From Streptomyces genisteinicus (GTDB lineage: Bacteria; Actinomycetota; Actinomycetes; Streptomycetales; Streptomycetaceae), in assembly GCF_014489615.1 (NCBI RefSeq), contig NZ_CP060825.1, forward strand, positions 4,033,501 to 4,097,500: a stretch of DNA of 64,000 nt, given 5' to 3'. The position numbers were made by a program, and so were the translations under genes. Below the pieces are notes generated by a model. It searched no databases. It was not told where the DNA came from and saw only the letters and a program-made list of their open reading frames with translations. Shown here piece after piece: positions 27,556 to 37,472 of the stretch. Each line of letters opens with the position of its first letter. The stretch's first letter is position 1.

Positions 27556-28352
27556 TGCTGCTCACCATCGACGTCGGCAACACCCACACCGTCCTGGGGC
27601 TCTTCGACGGCGAGGAGATCGTCGAGCACTGGCGCATCTCGACCGACTCCCGCCGCACCGCCGACGAACTCGCCGTCCTGCTCCAGGGCCTGATGGGCAT
27701 GCACCCGCTGCTCGGCGACGAACTGGGCGACGGGATCGAGGGCATCGCGATCTGCTCGACGGTCCCGTCGGTCCTGCACGAACTGCGCGAGGTCACCCGC
27801 CGCTACTACGGCGACGTCCCCGCCGTCCTCGTCGAGCCCGGCATCAAGACCGGCGTCCCGATCCTCATGGACAACCCCAAGGAGGTCGGCGCGGACCGCA
27901 TCATCAACGCGGTCGCCGCGGTCGAGCTGTACGGGGGGCCCGCGATCGTCGTCGACTTCGGGACGGCGACGACCTTCGACGCCGTCAGTGCGCGCGGCGA
28001 GTACGCGGGCGGGGTGATCGCCCCCGGCATCGAGATCTCCGTCGAGGCCCTCGGTGTGAAGGGCGCCCAGCTCCGCAAGATCGAACTGGCCCGTCCGCGC
28101 AGCGTCATCGGCAAGAACACGGTGGAGGCGATGCAGGCGGGCATCGTCTACGGCTTCGCGGGCCAGGTCGACGGAGTGGTCGGCCGGATGAAGCGGGAGC
28201 TCGCCGAGGACCCGGAGGAGGTGACCGTGATCGCGACGGGCGGCCTCGCACCGATGGTGCTCGGCGAGTCCTCCGCGATCGACGAGCACGAGCCGTGGCT
28301 GACGCTGATCGGGCTGCGCCTGGTCTACGAACGCAACGTCTCCCGTCTGTGA
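27555..28352 (+). CDS. coaX: type III pantothenate kinase
   Basis: Phosphorylates pantothenate in CoA synthesis; the type III enzyme belongs to the ASKHA superfamily and is not feedback-inhibited by CoA. The 265-residue protein has the phosphate loop MLLTIDVGNTHTVLGLFDG, NPKEVGADRIINAVAA, VVDFGTATTFDAV and GGVIAPGIEIS. The TGATG junction with nadC shows coupling. PanC and CoaX in one unit with NadB and NadC groups pantothenate/CoA and NAD formation. Confidence 0.95.
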   Translation: MLLTIDVGNTHTVLGLFDGEEIVEHWRISTDSRRTADELAVLLQGLMGMHPLLGDELGDGIEGIAICSTVPSVLHELREVTRRYYGDVPAVLVEPGIKTGVPILMDNPKEVGADRIINAVAAVELYGGPAIVVDFGTATTFDAVSARGEYAGGVIAPGIEISVEALGVKGAQLRKIELARPRSVIGKNTVEAMQAGIVYGFAGQVDGVVGRMKRELAEDPEEVTVIATGGLAPMVLGESSAIDEHEPWLTLIGLRLVYERNVSRL

Positions 28353-28358
28353 AGCCGC

Positions 28359-28384
28359 CCGCCGGGGCCGTCCCGCCCCGGCGG
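28359..28384 (+). terminator. terminator of the panC-coaX operon
   Basis: 9-bp stem, 28359-28367 with 28376-28384, eight-base loop, followed by CGCCTT; lies seven bases after the coaX stop. Confidence 0.55.
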
Positions 28385-28527
28385 CGCCTTCCGCAGCCGT
28401 CCCCGCCGGTCCGTTCTCCGTACGCCGTGCGCCGGTCCCGGTCCGCCGTCGTCAGCCGCCCCGCGGGACCGGACCCGTGGATTCCCTCCGTTCGTCGCCC
28501 GTGCGACCGGCCGCGGAATTCCCGCCA

Positions 28528-28552
28528 CGAAAGCGAAAAACGCCCGCTTTCG
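28528..28552. repeat. inverted repeat upstream of the gene at 28597
   Basis: CGAAAGCG (28528-28535) and CGCTTTCG (28545-28552) around a nine-base centre, in a locally AT-rich promoter region about 33 bases before the -10. It may be an operator. Confidence 0.4.
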
Positions 28553-28584
28553 TACCATTAAGTGGAATTTCGCCCGTCGGCTCG

Positions 28585-28590
28585 TATGGT
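28585..28590 (+). promoter_or_regulatory. -10 element of the gene at 28597
   Basis: TATGGT ends six bases before the ATG. Confidence 0.5.
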
Positions 28591-28596
28591 CGGCGC

Positions 28597-29232
28597 ATGC
28601 CCACGCCATACGGACCCCACGGCGGCATGGCCTTCGGCGCGGACGAGCTGCGTGTGCTCCGACGCGCCCTCGCCACCGCCCTCCATCCCGTCCCCCTCGC
28701 CGACGAGGACGTCCGGGAGTGCCTGCGGCTCGCCGACTCCGTCGACGAGGCCGTTCGCGAGGCCGGACGCCTCCGCGCCTTCCTCGTCGCCGATCTCGCC
28801 CGCTACCGTGCCGCGCTGCCCGGTTCGGCCACCGGCTACCTGGAGCTCCTCCAGGAGGCGCTGGCGGCCGGCTACGAGCCCGGCACGGACGATCTCGCGG
28901 CCCTGCGGGCGCTCGGCGGCAACCCGGTCGCGGCGGCCGTGCTGCGCCGCTGCCTGGGAATCGCCGAGCAGTCGGTGCGGGCCAGGCTCGCCCGGGTCGC
29001 CGTGCGCGTCCCCGCTCCGATGCCCGCACCGGAGCACCGGCCCGCCGGGGCGCCGCGCCGCGCGAGGCTGCTCGCGCTGCCCGGCGGGCGGGGCGCCGAC
29101 GAACCGAAGAGCAAGCCGCAGCCGCGGCCCCGGCCGCCGGCTCCCGACGAGAAGCCCGTGCCGAAGCCCTCCGAGGTGTTCCCGCCACGCCGGAAGCCGG
29201 TGCCCCCGCCGGAGAGCCGGGCCGTCGGATAG
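28597..29232 (+). CDS. conserved actinobacterial protein of unknown function
   Basis: A 211-residue protein without a recognised domain. The first 135 residues are helical and acidic (LRVLRRALATALHPVPLADEDVRECLRLADSV, read in parts), and the region LARYRAALPGSATGYLELLQEAL is well structured. The C-terminal third is Pro/Arg/Lys-rich and disordered. No signal peptide or membrane segment. A leaderless start is likely. Similar proteins lie beside coaX in Streptomyces, but I cannot assign a role. Confidence 0.75.
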   Translation: MPTPYGPHGGMAFGADELRVLRRALATALHPVPLADEDVRECLRLADSVDEAVREAGRLRAFLVADLARYRAALPGSATGYLELLQEALAAGYEPGTDDLAALRALGGNPVAAAVLRRCLGIAEQSVRARLARVAVRVPAPMPAPEHRPAGAPRRARLLALPGGRGADEPKSKPQPRPRPPAPDEKPVPKPSEVFPPRRKPVPPPESRAVG

Positions 29233-29233
29233 C

Positions 29234-29239
29234 TACCCT
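29234..29239 (+). promoter_or_regulatory. -10 element of the small gene at 29246
   Basis: TACCCT, six bases before the ATG and overlapping the sequence just after the preceding stop codon. Confidence 0.45.
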
Positions 29240-29245
29240 GGGGGC

Positions 29246-29419
29246 ATGGACTACGTTTCCGCGCTCGTTCCCCCCGTGGTGATGGCCGCCTTCTTCATCG
29301 GCCTGGTCGTGACGATCGTCAAGAGCCAGGGCGGCCCGAACAAGGCGAAGGAGGACGCGGCCGTGGACGCCGCGCTCAGCCGGGCCGACTCGGCCCGGCA
29401 GCCCGGCCCCGACGCCTGA
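29246..29419 (+). CDS. small single-pass membrane protein
   Basis: A 57-residue protein: a short N-terminus, one hydrophobic helix (about residues 5-25, ALVPPVVMAAFFIGLVVTIV), then a hydrophilic charged tail (KSQGGPNKAKEDAAVDAAL). It has its own promoter-like hexamer, GC-rich third positions and a strong terminator after it. It is probably a conserved small membrane protein; function unknown. Confidence 0.75.
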   Translation: MDYVSALVPPVVMAAFFIGLVVTIVKSQGGPNKAKEDAAVDAALSRADSARQPGPDA

Positions 29420-29439
29420 GGCGCGGCCGCGCCGCATCG

Positions 29440-29478
29440 AGGACGTACGACAGGACCGCTGTCGTACGTCCTTTTTGT
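29440..29478 (+). terminator. intrinsic terminator
   Basis: Perfect 14-bp stem, 29440-29453 with 29459-29472, five-base loop, then a run of five T. The most classical rho-independent terminator in the window. Confidence 0.9.
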
Positions 29479-29512
29479 TACGTCAATAGCCCTTCATGAC
29501 GGTTTCTCCCAC

Positions 29513-29518
29513 TAGGGT
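29513..29518 (+). promoter_or_regulatory. -10 element of the BlaI-like gene
   Basis: TAGGGT, six bases before the GTG at 29525. The 60 bases upstream are AT-rich for this genome. Confidence 0.5.
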
Positions 29519-29524
29519 GGCAAT

Positions 29525-29920
29525 GTGCCCCGTCAATTGGGAGAGCTCGAAGACGCCGTCATGACACGGGTCTGGCAATGGAACCGGCCGGTCACCGTCA
29601 GAGAAGTGCTGGAGGACCTCCAGCAGGATCGCTCCATCGCCTACACCACCGTCATGACGGTAATGGACAATCTCCATCAGAAGGGCTGGGTGCGCCGGGA
29701 AGTGGACGGCCGCGCCTATCGGTATACGGCGGTCTCCACCCGCGCCGCGTACTCGGCCGCACTGATGAACGAAGCCTGGTCGCAGAGTGACAACCCCGCC
29801 GCCGCGCTGGTCGCCTTCTTCGGCATGATGTCGCCCGAGCAGCGCGAGTCCCTGCAAGCCGCGATGCGCATCGTGCAGGGCGCAGAGGGTGGCGACGGAC
29901 CGGGTGCCCCGGGGCGATAG
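29525..29920 (+). CDS. BlaI/MecI/CopY-family transcriptional repressor
   Basis: A 131-residue protein with the BlaI-type winged helix: RQLGELEDAVMTRVWQW, PVTVREVLEDLQ, IAYTTVMTVMDNLHQKGWV and REVDGRAYRYTAV. A C-terminal dimerisation helix follows (ALVAFFGMMSPEQRESLQAAM). BlaI relatives are inactivated by a BlaR/MecR sensor protease, but no such gene or beta-lactamase is nearby. It may respond to another signal or pair with a distant sensor. Confidence 0.9.
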   Translation: MPRQLGELEDAVMTRVWQWNRPVTVREVLEDLQQDRSIAYTTVMTVMDNLHQKGWVRREVDGRAYRYTAVSTRAAYSAALMNEAWSQSDNPAAALVAFFGMMSPEQRESLQAAMRIVQGAEGGDGPGAPGR

Positions 29921-29923
29921 CGT
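29918..29923 (+). promoter_or_regulatory. -10 element of the argA-like gene
   Basis: TAGCGT overlaps the stop codon of the BlaI-like gene and ends six bases before the ATG at 29930. Confidence 0.45.
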
Positions 29924-29929
29924 CGCGCC

Positions 29930-30457
29930 ATGCCTTATGCCGAAGCAAATGCCGTCACCGTCCGGCGGGCCAGGACCAGCGATGTCCCCGATGTGCGACG
30001 ACTCGTCGATCCGTACGTGAGTGAAGGCATCCTGCTCGACAAAGCGACCGTCACGCTTTACGAGGCCATCCAGGAGTTCTGGGTCGCGGAACGCGACGAG
30101 GACGCGCGGGTCGTCGGATGCGGCGCACTTCATGTGATGTGGGAAGACCTCGCCGAAGTGCGCACCCTCGCGGTGGACCCGCAGTTCCAGGGGCACGGCA
30201 CCGGTCACCAGGTGCTCGGCAAGCTGCTCCAGACCGCGCGGTGGCTCGGTGTGCGGAAGGTTTTCTGCCTCACCTTCGAAGTGGACTTCTTCCAGAAGCA
30301 CGGCTTCGTCGAGATCGGGGAGTCCCAGACTCCGGTCGACACCGATGTCTACGCGGAGCTGCTGCGTTCCTATGACGAGGGAGTCGCGGAGTTCCTCGGT
30401 CTCGAACGGGTGAAGCCGAACACGTTGGGCAACAGCCGCATGCTTCTGCACCTGTGA
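29930..30457 (+). CDS. argA: amino-acid N-acetyltransferase (short N-acetylglutamate synthase)
   Basis: A 175-residue GNAT enzyme of the short actinobacterial ArgA type (as Mycobacterium Rv2747), which acetylates glutamate or glutamine for arginine synthesis. It begins VRRARTSDVPDVRRLVDPY. The acetyl-CoA loop is VDPQFQGHGTGHQVLGKLL (Q-x-x-G-x-G variant). It ends with KVFCLTFEVDFFQKHGFVEIG (read in parts). There is no amino-acid-kinase domain, unlike the long ArgA of enterobacteria. Other arg genes are not nearby. Confidence 0.88.
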   Translation: MPYAEANAVTVRRARTSDVPDVRRLVDPYVSEGILLDKATVTLYEAIQEFWVAERDEDARVVGCGALHVMWEDLAEVRTLAVDPQFQGHGTGHQVLGKLLQTARWLGVRKVFCLTFEVDFFQKHGFVEIGESQTPVDTDVYAELLRSYDEGVAEFLGLERVKPNTLGNSRMLLHL

Positions 30458-30483
30458 CAGCGCCCGCCCCGTGATCCCGGGAC

Positions 30484-30512
30484 CGGATCCCGGCAACCGG
30501 GAGCGGGATCCC
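30484..30512 (+). terminator. terminator after the argA-like gene
   Basis: Outer stem GGATCCCG (30485-30492) with CGGGATCC (30504-30511), and an alternative inner stem CCCGG/CCGGG around CAA. No T-run follows. Confidence 0.55.
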
Positions 30513-30634
30513 TATGTCCGAATCGCGCACGTTTCCCGTCTTCTCGAGGATCTGAACCTCTGCCAAGGGTTTGTGTTTTCCAGAGAAAAGCGGTTTCCTT
30601 TCCGCGTACTGCATTTTCGATGAAAGGAAATCCG

Positions 30635-30973
30635 GTGGCACAGAAGGTTCAGGTCCTTCTTGTCGACGACCTCGACGGCGGCGAGGCGGACGAGACGGTG
30701 ACGTTCGCTCTGGACGGCAAGACCTACGAGATCGACCTCACCACCGCCAATGCCGACAAGCTCCGGGGCCTGCTCGAGCCGTACGCGAAGAGCGGCCGCC
30801 GCACCGGAGGCCGTGCCGCGACCGGTCGCGGCAAGGGCCGTGCCGCCGCGGGCGGCGGCAACAAGGACACCGCGGAGATCCGCGCGTGGGCCAAGGCCAA
30901 CGGCTACGAGGTCAACGACCGCGGCCGTGTTCCCGCGTCGGTCCGTGAGGCCTACGAGAAGGCCAACGGCTGA
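30635..30973 (+). CDS. lsr2: nucleoid-associated protein Lsr2
   Basis: Bridging nucleoid protein that silences AT-rich and horizontally acquired DNA in actinobacteria. The 112-residue protein has the N-terminal dimer domain (AQKVQVLLVDDLDGGEADETVTF in parts; GKTYEIDLTTANADKL), a Gly/Arg/Lys-rich linker and the C-terminal DNA-binding helix pair with the minor-groove RGR in NDRGRVPASVREAYEKANG. The GTG at 30635 has AAAGGA six bases upstream; an ATG at 30620 would overlap that site. The upstream region is unusually AT-rich. Confidence 0.95.
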   Translation: MAQKVQVLLVDDLDGGEADETVTFALDGKTYEIDLTTANADKLRGLLEPYAKSGRRTGGRAATGRGKGRAAAGGGNKDTAEIRAWAKANGYEVNDRGRVPASVREAYEKANG

Positions 30974-31536
30974 CTCTCCCCGCGTCCGGCACGCGCGCAC
31001 CCCGTGCGCGCCGGCCGGAGCCGCAGCCGGTGGCACTCCGTCGCGGCGGCGGCCACCAGCGGCACCAGACCGGGGGCGTCCCCACTGTCCCCGAGTCCGG
31101 CGAGCGCGGGCAGCTCCGCGTCCCGTCCCCGCACGGGCGGACGCAGCCAGCGGGCGGCGCCCCGGGGCACGGGGCCCGTCCGGCCCGGGGGCGCCGGCGC
31201 GGCCATCCGGCCGCCGGCGCCGACGGCAGTGAGATCCAGGTCCACTCCGCCCCAGTCCAGCCAGTCGAGCAGCCCGGGCAGTTCCTCGGCGCTCCCCGCC
31301 GCGACCAGCAGCCGCATCCTGCCGCCCTGGACCGCGACGGGCCCGGCGGCCGCGCGGCGCAGCAGCGCCGCCCCGGCCGCCGCCGGCATCTCCAGCACGT
31401 CGAAGTGGATCCCCGTCACCAGCGCGACGGGTGAGCCGTCGGCGACCGTCCAGCCGAGCGTCGCGCGGTACCAGTTCCCGGGGCACTCCCCGGCGGGCGG
31501 ACGGGGACGCGGGACGACCGGAATCGTGAAGGGCAT
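30952..31536 (-). CDS. Prim-Pol-like (bifunctional DNA primase/polymerase N-terminal) protein
   Basis: A 194-residue protein resembling the AEP-type primase/polymerase domain proteins common in Streptomyces. Recognisable pieces are WTVADGSPVALVTGIHFDVLEMPA, RMRLLVAAGSAEELPGLLDWLDW, VDLDLTAVGAGGRMAAPAPP and GAARWLRPP. It is short, I do not see a clear DxD metal pair in the expected place, and it may be a degenerate or accessory version. Its 3' end overlaps the lsr2 3' end by 22 bases on the other strand. A perfect palindrome lies directly upstream of its ATG. Confidence 0.6.
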   Translation of the reverse strand: MPFTIPVVPRPRPPAGECPGNWYRATLGWTVADGSPVALVTGIHFDVLEMPAAAGAALLRRAAAGPVAVQGGRMRLLVAAGSAEELPGLLDWLDWGGVDLDLTAVGAGGRMAAPAPPGRTGPVPRGAARWLRPPVRGRDAELPALAGLGDSGDAPGLVPLVAAAATECHRLRLRPARTGCARAGRGESQPLAFS

Positions 31537-31538
31537 GT

Positions 31539-31553
31539 CCCGGGAACTTCCCG
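31539..31553. promoter_or_regulatory. palindrome upstream of the Prim-Pol-like gene
   Basis: CCGGGAACTTCCCGG, two perfect 7-bp arms around one base, ends three bases from the start codon at 31536. A candidate operator, possibly autoregulatory. Confidence 0.4.
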
Positions 31554-31641
31554 GAGCCCCCGTCGGTTACGAAAGGTGTGCGATCCGTCGCACAGCGTCG
31601 CCGTAAGGGGGCGCCACGGGCGCGCGCCGCGGCGCAAGGTT

Positions 31642-31655
31642 GTTCGCCCGTAGCG
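31642..31655 (+). promoter_or_regulatory. candidate ClgR box 1
   Basis: GTTCGC-CCGTA-GCG, matching the GTTCGC-N5-GCG pattern described for the Streptomyces Clp regulator ClgR; 313 bases before the clpC start. Confidence 0.5.
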
Positions 31656-31747
31656 GAGGGGAGGGGTGTGTGCCGCATGGACTGTCAGTGATGACGGGTA
31701 AGACATTCCTAGTGGGGAGGGGCGACACGCTCGCAGGGCCGTCTCAC

Positions 31748-31761
31748 GTTCGCCATCGGCG
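31748..31761 (+). promoter_or_regulatory. candidate ClgR box 2
   Basis: GTTCGC-CATCG-GCG followed by TAC, the better of the two matches; 207 bases before the clpC start. Confidence 0.6.
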
Positions 31762-31967
31762 TACTGATGACGGGGGTAACTGCCTGGCCTGCGGGAACAT
31801 CGTCTCGCACCATCGGGTTGGAGCAGTTGTCGGCGTTCAGGGGTCAGGAGGCCACAGACGGGTGTCGGCAGTTGGAATGAGCGGTCCCCGCTTGCGGGAC
31901 TAAGCTGCGGAAGGACAGGGAGGGGACCGACCCCTTACTGCCTGACCGCTCTGAGGAGCGATTAACG

Positions 31968-34493
<2,526 letters not shown>

Positions 34494-34520
34494 CGAGGGC
34501 CCCTCGGGGCGCCTGACACG

Positions 34521-34563
34521 GGGCCGGGCCCCGGATCCGAGAGGATCCGGGGCCCGGCCCTTC
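34521..34563. terminator. bidirectional terminator between clpC and the DD-carboxypeptidase gene
   Basis: Perfect 18-bp stem, 34521-34538 with 34543-34560, loop GAGA, then TTC. Confidence 0.85.
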
Positions 34564-34601
34564 GTCGTGCCCCGCCGCCGGACGCACACCGGCAGAGGGA
34601 G

Positions 34602-36206
34602 TCAGCAGCGGCTCGGCCGGTGCCAGGAGCACTCGAGAAGGGCGCCCGGCTCCGCCGTGCGGGCACGGGGGACGGCGGCCTGCCGGATCGTTCCGCCCGC
34701 CGTGTCGGAGGAGGCCAGGGTGACGACGACGGCGTCCTCGACGCTCTTCACCGAGGAGGCCAGGTAGTTGTTGAGGACCACGCTGTAGACGAGCTCCCGC
34801 CCGGCCGCGTCCGTCACGTAGCCCGACAGCGCCGACGCCCCGGTGAGCGAGCCGGTCTTGGCCCGGGCGTTGAGCGCCGCGGGTGTCGAGCACATCCGGG
34901 AGCGCAGCGTGCCGCCGACGGCCCGGTCCGGGGCGCAGGCCACGGGGAGGGCGTCGTACCAGTCGGCGTACCAGGGCTCCTCGCGCACCGAGAGCAGCAG
35001 GGTGGTCAGGGCCTCGGCGCTGAAGAGGTTCATCCGGGAGAGCCCCGAGCCGTCCGCCTGGCGCAGGCTCTCCACGGGGACGCCCCGCCGGCCCAGCTCG
35101 GCCCGGATCGCGGCCAGGCCGGCGTCCCAGGTCCCCGCTCCCGACACGGCCCTGCCGACGGTCTTGGTCAGGGCCTCGGCGTGCATGTTGTTCGACAGCT
35201 TCATGAACGGGTGCATCAGCTCGGAGAGCGGCATGGACCGGTGCGCGGCCAGCACCCGGGCGCCGGGCGGTGCGGCCCGTACGGGGGCGGGCCCGGCCGG
35301 CACCCGGACGCCGTGGGCCCGCAGCGCGTCCGCGAACACCGAGGTGGCGTAGGCGGTCGGGTCCTGGACGGCGATCCACTCCTTGGCGGTGGCTGCTCCG
35401 GCGGGGATGCCGCCGCCGACCGTGATCGTCTCGGTGCCGTGGCGGCGTTCGACGACGAGGCCGGAGGGCGCGTCCTCCGCCAGGGTGGTCGCGCCGACGT
35501 CGAGGCGGACGTGGGTGTTCGGCGGGGTCAGCCGCACGGTGGGGCGGTCCCCGGCGCGGGCGCCCGGGGTCACCTCCACCACCACCGTGCCGGAGTCGTA
35601 GTCGGTGTCGGGGGCCAGGGTGAGCGCGGAGATCGGCGCCGAGTAGTACGCGGACTCGTCGTCGGCGGCCCACGAGCGGCCGAGCCGGACGGCGTCGAAG
35701 GCGGTGTCGTCGGCGACCAGGCGGCCGGTGATCCGCCGGATGCCGGTGGCGGCCACGCCGGCGGCGAGCCGGTCGTAGTCCGCCGCGAGCGTCGTGGGGT
35801 CCCCGGAGCCCCGCAGATGCAGGTCGCCGACCAGGGTGGACCCGTGGCGCCGCCCGTCGGTCAGGACGTCGGTGGTCCAGCGGTGGCCGGTGCCCAGCAG
35901 TGCCATGGCGGCGACGGAGGTGGCGAGCTTGGTGTTGGAGGCGGGCATGAGCCGGTCGCCGGCGTCGCGCCGGTAGAGGCGCTCCCCGGTCGCGGCGTCG
36001 GCGACGACGACGCTCACGGCTCCGCCGTCGAGGCGGGAGTCCGTGAGGATGGTGTCGACGGCGCCCTTGAGGCCGGTGCCGGAGGGCCCGGCGCCCGCCG
36101 GGGAGCTCCAGGTGAGGGTGCAGGCGAGGGCCGCGGCGAGGGCCGGGATCCAGCCTCGTCGGCGCAGCGCGGTGAGGCGGGACTCGGAGTTCACGGGTCT
36201 GCTCAT
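34602..36206 (-). CDS. dacB: D-alanyl-D-alanine carboxypeptidase/endopeptidase (PBP4/DacB family, S13)
   Basis: Penicillin-binding enzyme that trims or cleaves peptidoglycan cross-links outside the membrane. The 534-residue precursor has an N-terminal signal segment (ALAAALACTLTWSSPAGA). The catalytic triad of motifs is SNTK (MPASNTKLATS), SNN (LSNNMHAEAL) and KTG (RAKTGSLTG). The long insertion between the first two motifs is typical of the S13 family. ATG 36206 is chosen; an upstream in-frame ATG adds eight residues. It faces clpC across a strong terminator. Confidence 0.9.
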   Translation of the reverse strand: MSRPVNSESRLTALRRRGWIPALAAALACTLTWSSPAGAGPSGTGLKGAVDTILTDSRLDGGAVSVVVADAATGERLYRRDAGDRLMPASNTKLATSVAAMALLGTGHRWTTDVLTDGRRHGSTLVGDLHLRGSGDPTTLAADYDRLAAGVAATGIRRITGRLVADDTAFDAVRLGRSWAADDESAYYSAPISALTLAPDTDYDSGTVVVEVTPGARAGDRPTVRLTPPNTHVRLDVGATTLAEDAPSGLVVERRHGTETITVGGGIPAGAATAKEWIAVQDPTAYATSVFADALRAHGVRVPAGPAPVRAAPPGARVLAAHRSMPLSELMHPFMKLSNNMHAEALTKTVGRAVSGAGTWDAGLAAIRAELGRRGVPVESLRQADGSGLSRMNLFSAEALTTLLLSVREEPWYADWYDALPVACAPDRAVGGTLRSRMCSTPAALNARAKTGSLTGASALSGYVTDAAGRELVYSVVLNNYLASSVKSVEDAVVVTLASSDTAGGTIRQAAVPRARTAEPGALLECSWHRPSRC

Positions 36207-36753
36207 GGCACTGGAGCATCCCGTAAGCACAGTGCGCCCGGAAGAACGCCTCCCGCACGGGGTGTCGTGTGGCCCCGGTCACCACCAAATGGTGCATTCC
36301 GGACGCCTCTTGAGGGTCGGGAAGGGCGTCCCGGGCGTGGCCCCGGTCACCTTCGGGGGCTCTGCGGGGGCCGAGCCCGTGACAAGGCGCACAGGGCAAA
36401 TCGGACCTACTAGACGGAATAGTGACGCGATGCGGGGGTTCGGCGGGGCCGGTCGGCCACCCGGCCGCGGGACCTTCGGCCCTGCTGCGGCCGGGCGGCC
36501 GCCACGGGGGGCCGAATCCCGGGCCGCCGGGCCCGGACATGGGCGTAAACCGGATCGAACGGATGGATTCGGACCTTCTTCGCGCCGGGTGGTCCGGCGT
36601 TCACCGGGGGCGTCAAGGGTCTGATTTCCAGGGGTCCGACTACGACGCGGTGTCGTAGATGGGGTATTTGAGGCGACTTGGGTGGGCGGGTTACCAATGT
36701 GGAGCCAGCCCGGCGAGCACGCCGGGTCCATTCATGCCCGGAGGTTCTCCCGT
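36207..36753. other. 547-base region between dacB and the M23 peptidase gene
   Basis: Holds the divergent promoters. It includes a perfect inverted repeat CTACGAC/GTCGTAG (36640-36658), a hairpin CCCGGC/GCCGGG (36709-36726) close to the M23 start, and a GTTACC at 36690-36695. I looked for a ydaO-type c-di-AMP riboswitch, common before Streptomyces wall hydrolases, and did not find its conserved blocks. No gene seen. Confidence 0.55.
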
Positions 36754-37434
36754 ATGTCGAAGCGCGCCATGATCCACCGTCTCCGTCCGTCCGTCCTGCG
36801 CACCCGTGGGGCCGTCGTGGCCGCCGGAATGGGCGCCGTGATGGTCGTCGGAGCCGGTGCGGGTGTCGCCGCCGCTGACGCGGGCAAGGCGGTCAAGCCG
36901 GCCGCCGTGGACGCGGCCTCCGCCGTGGCCGCCCAGGCCGACGCCCAGGCCGCCGCGGCCAAGAAGTCCGTCGCCGCGAAGGCGTCCGCGAAGAAGAAGG
37001 CCGCCAAGAAGAACCCGTCGTGGGTCAAGCCGGTCAGCAAGTACACCCTGACCGCGAGCTTCGCCCAGGGCGGCGCCATGTGGTCCGCCAAGCACTCCGG
37101 CCAGGACTTCGCCGTGCCGGTCGGCACCCCCGTGAAGGCGGTCCACGGCGGCACCGTCGTCAAGGCCGGCCCGAACGGCGGCGGCGACGGCCCCGCGTAC
37201 GGCAACGCCATCGTGATCAAGCACGCGAACGGCAAGTACTCGCAGTACGCGCACCTGTCGAAGATCAACGTCTCCATCGGCTCGAAGGTCAAGACCGGCC
37301 AGCTCATAGCCAAGTCCGGCAACACCGGCAACTCGTCCGGTCCCCACCTGCACTTCGAGATCCGCACCAGCCCGAACTACGGCTCGGCGCTCAACCCGGC
37401 CAACTACCTGCGTGCCGTCGGCGTCAGCATCTGA
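36754..37434 (+). CDS. secreted M23-family metallopeptidase
   Basis: Probable peptidoglycan endopeptidase (LytM type). The 226-residue precursor has a signal peptide (basic start, hydrophobic 18-40, ending near AAADA). A Lys/Ala-rich linker (residues 45-87) may bind the anionic wall. The M23 domain has zinc ligands His114 and Asp118 in HSGQDF and His200 in GPHLHFEI, with His198 also conserved. GGAGG nine bases before ATG 36754 decides the start; an upstream GTG at 36682 would add an unrelated stretch before the signal peptide. It is divergent from dacB. Confidence 0.9.
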   Translation: MSKRAMIHRLRPSVLRTRGAVVAAGMGAVMVVGAGAGVAAADAGKAVKPAAVDAASAVAAQADAQAAAAKKSVAAKASAKKKAAKKNPSWVKPVSKYTLTASFAQGGAMWSAKHSGQDFAVPVGTPVKAVHGGTVVKAGPNGGGDGPAYGNAIVIKHANGKYSQYAHLSKINVSIGSKVKTGQLIAKSGNTGNSSGPHLHFEIRTSPNYGSALNPANYLRAVGVSI

Positions 37435-37449
37435 CGAGCGGCACCCGTG

Positions 37450-37464
37450 CGCCCCGCAGGGGCG
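37450..37464. terminator. short hairpin between the M23 and TetR genes
   Basis: 6-bp stem CGCCCC/GGGGCG around GCA, sixteen bases after the M23 stop. Weak, but it lies between convergent genes. Confidence 0.3.
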
Positions 37465-37472
37465 GCGAGCTC

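Larger units (their letters stand above)
31537..31967. other. 431-base regulatory region upstream of clpC
   Basis: Contains two sites fitting the ClgR pattern (31642-31655 and 31748-31761), a hairpin GTC-C-CCGC/GCGGGAC at 31886-31902, and the clpC ribosome site GAGGAG near 31951. A short open frame inside it lacks family resemblance and a ribosome site, and I do not call it a gene. Confidence 0.65.

Noticed and set aside
31640..31903. Small open frame of 87 codons in the clpC leader
   Set aside because: No ribosome site, no recognisable domain, weak third-position bias, and it covers both candidate ClgR boxes.
36400..36753. ydaO-type c-di-AMP riboswitch before the M23 peptidase
   Set aside because: I searched by eye for the conserved GGGGTGAA and GGGAACC blocks and the closing AACC element and did not find them in the right order.
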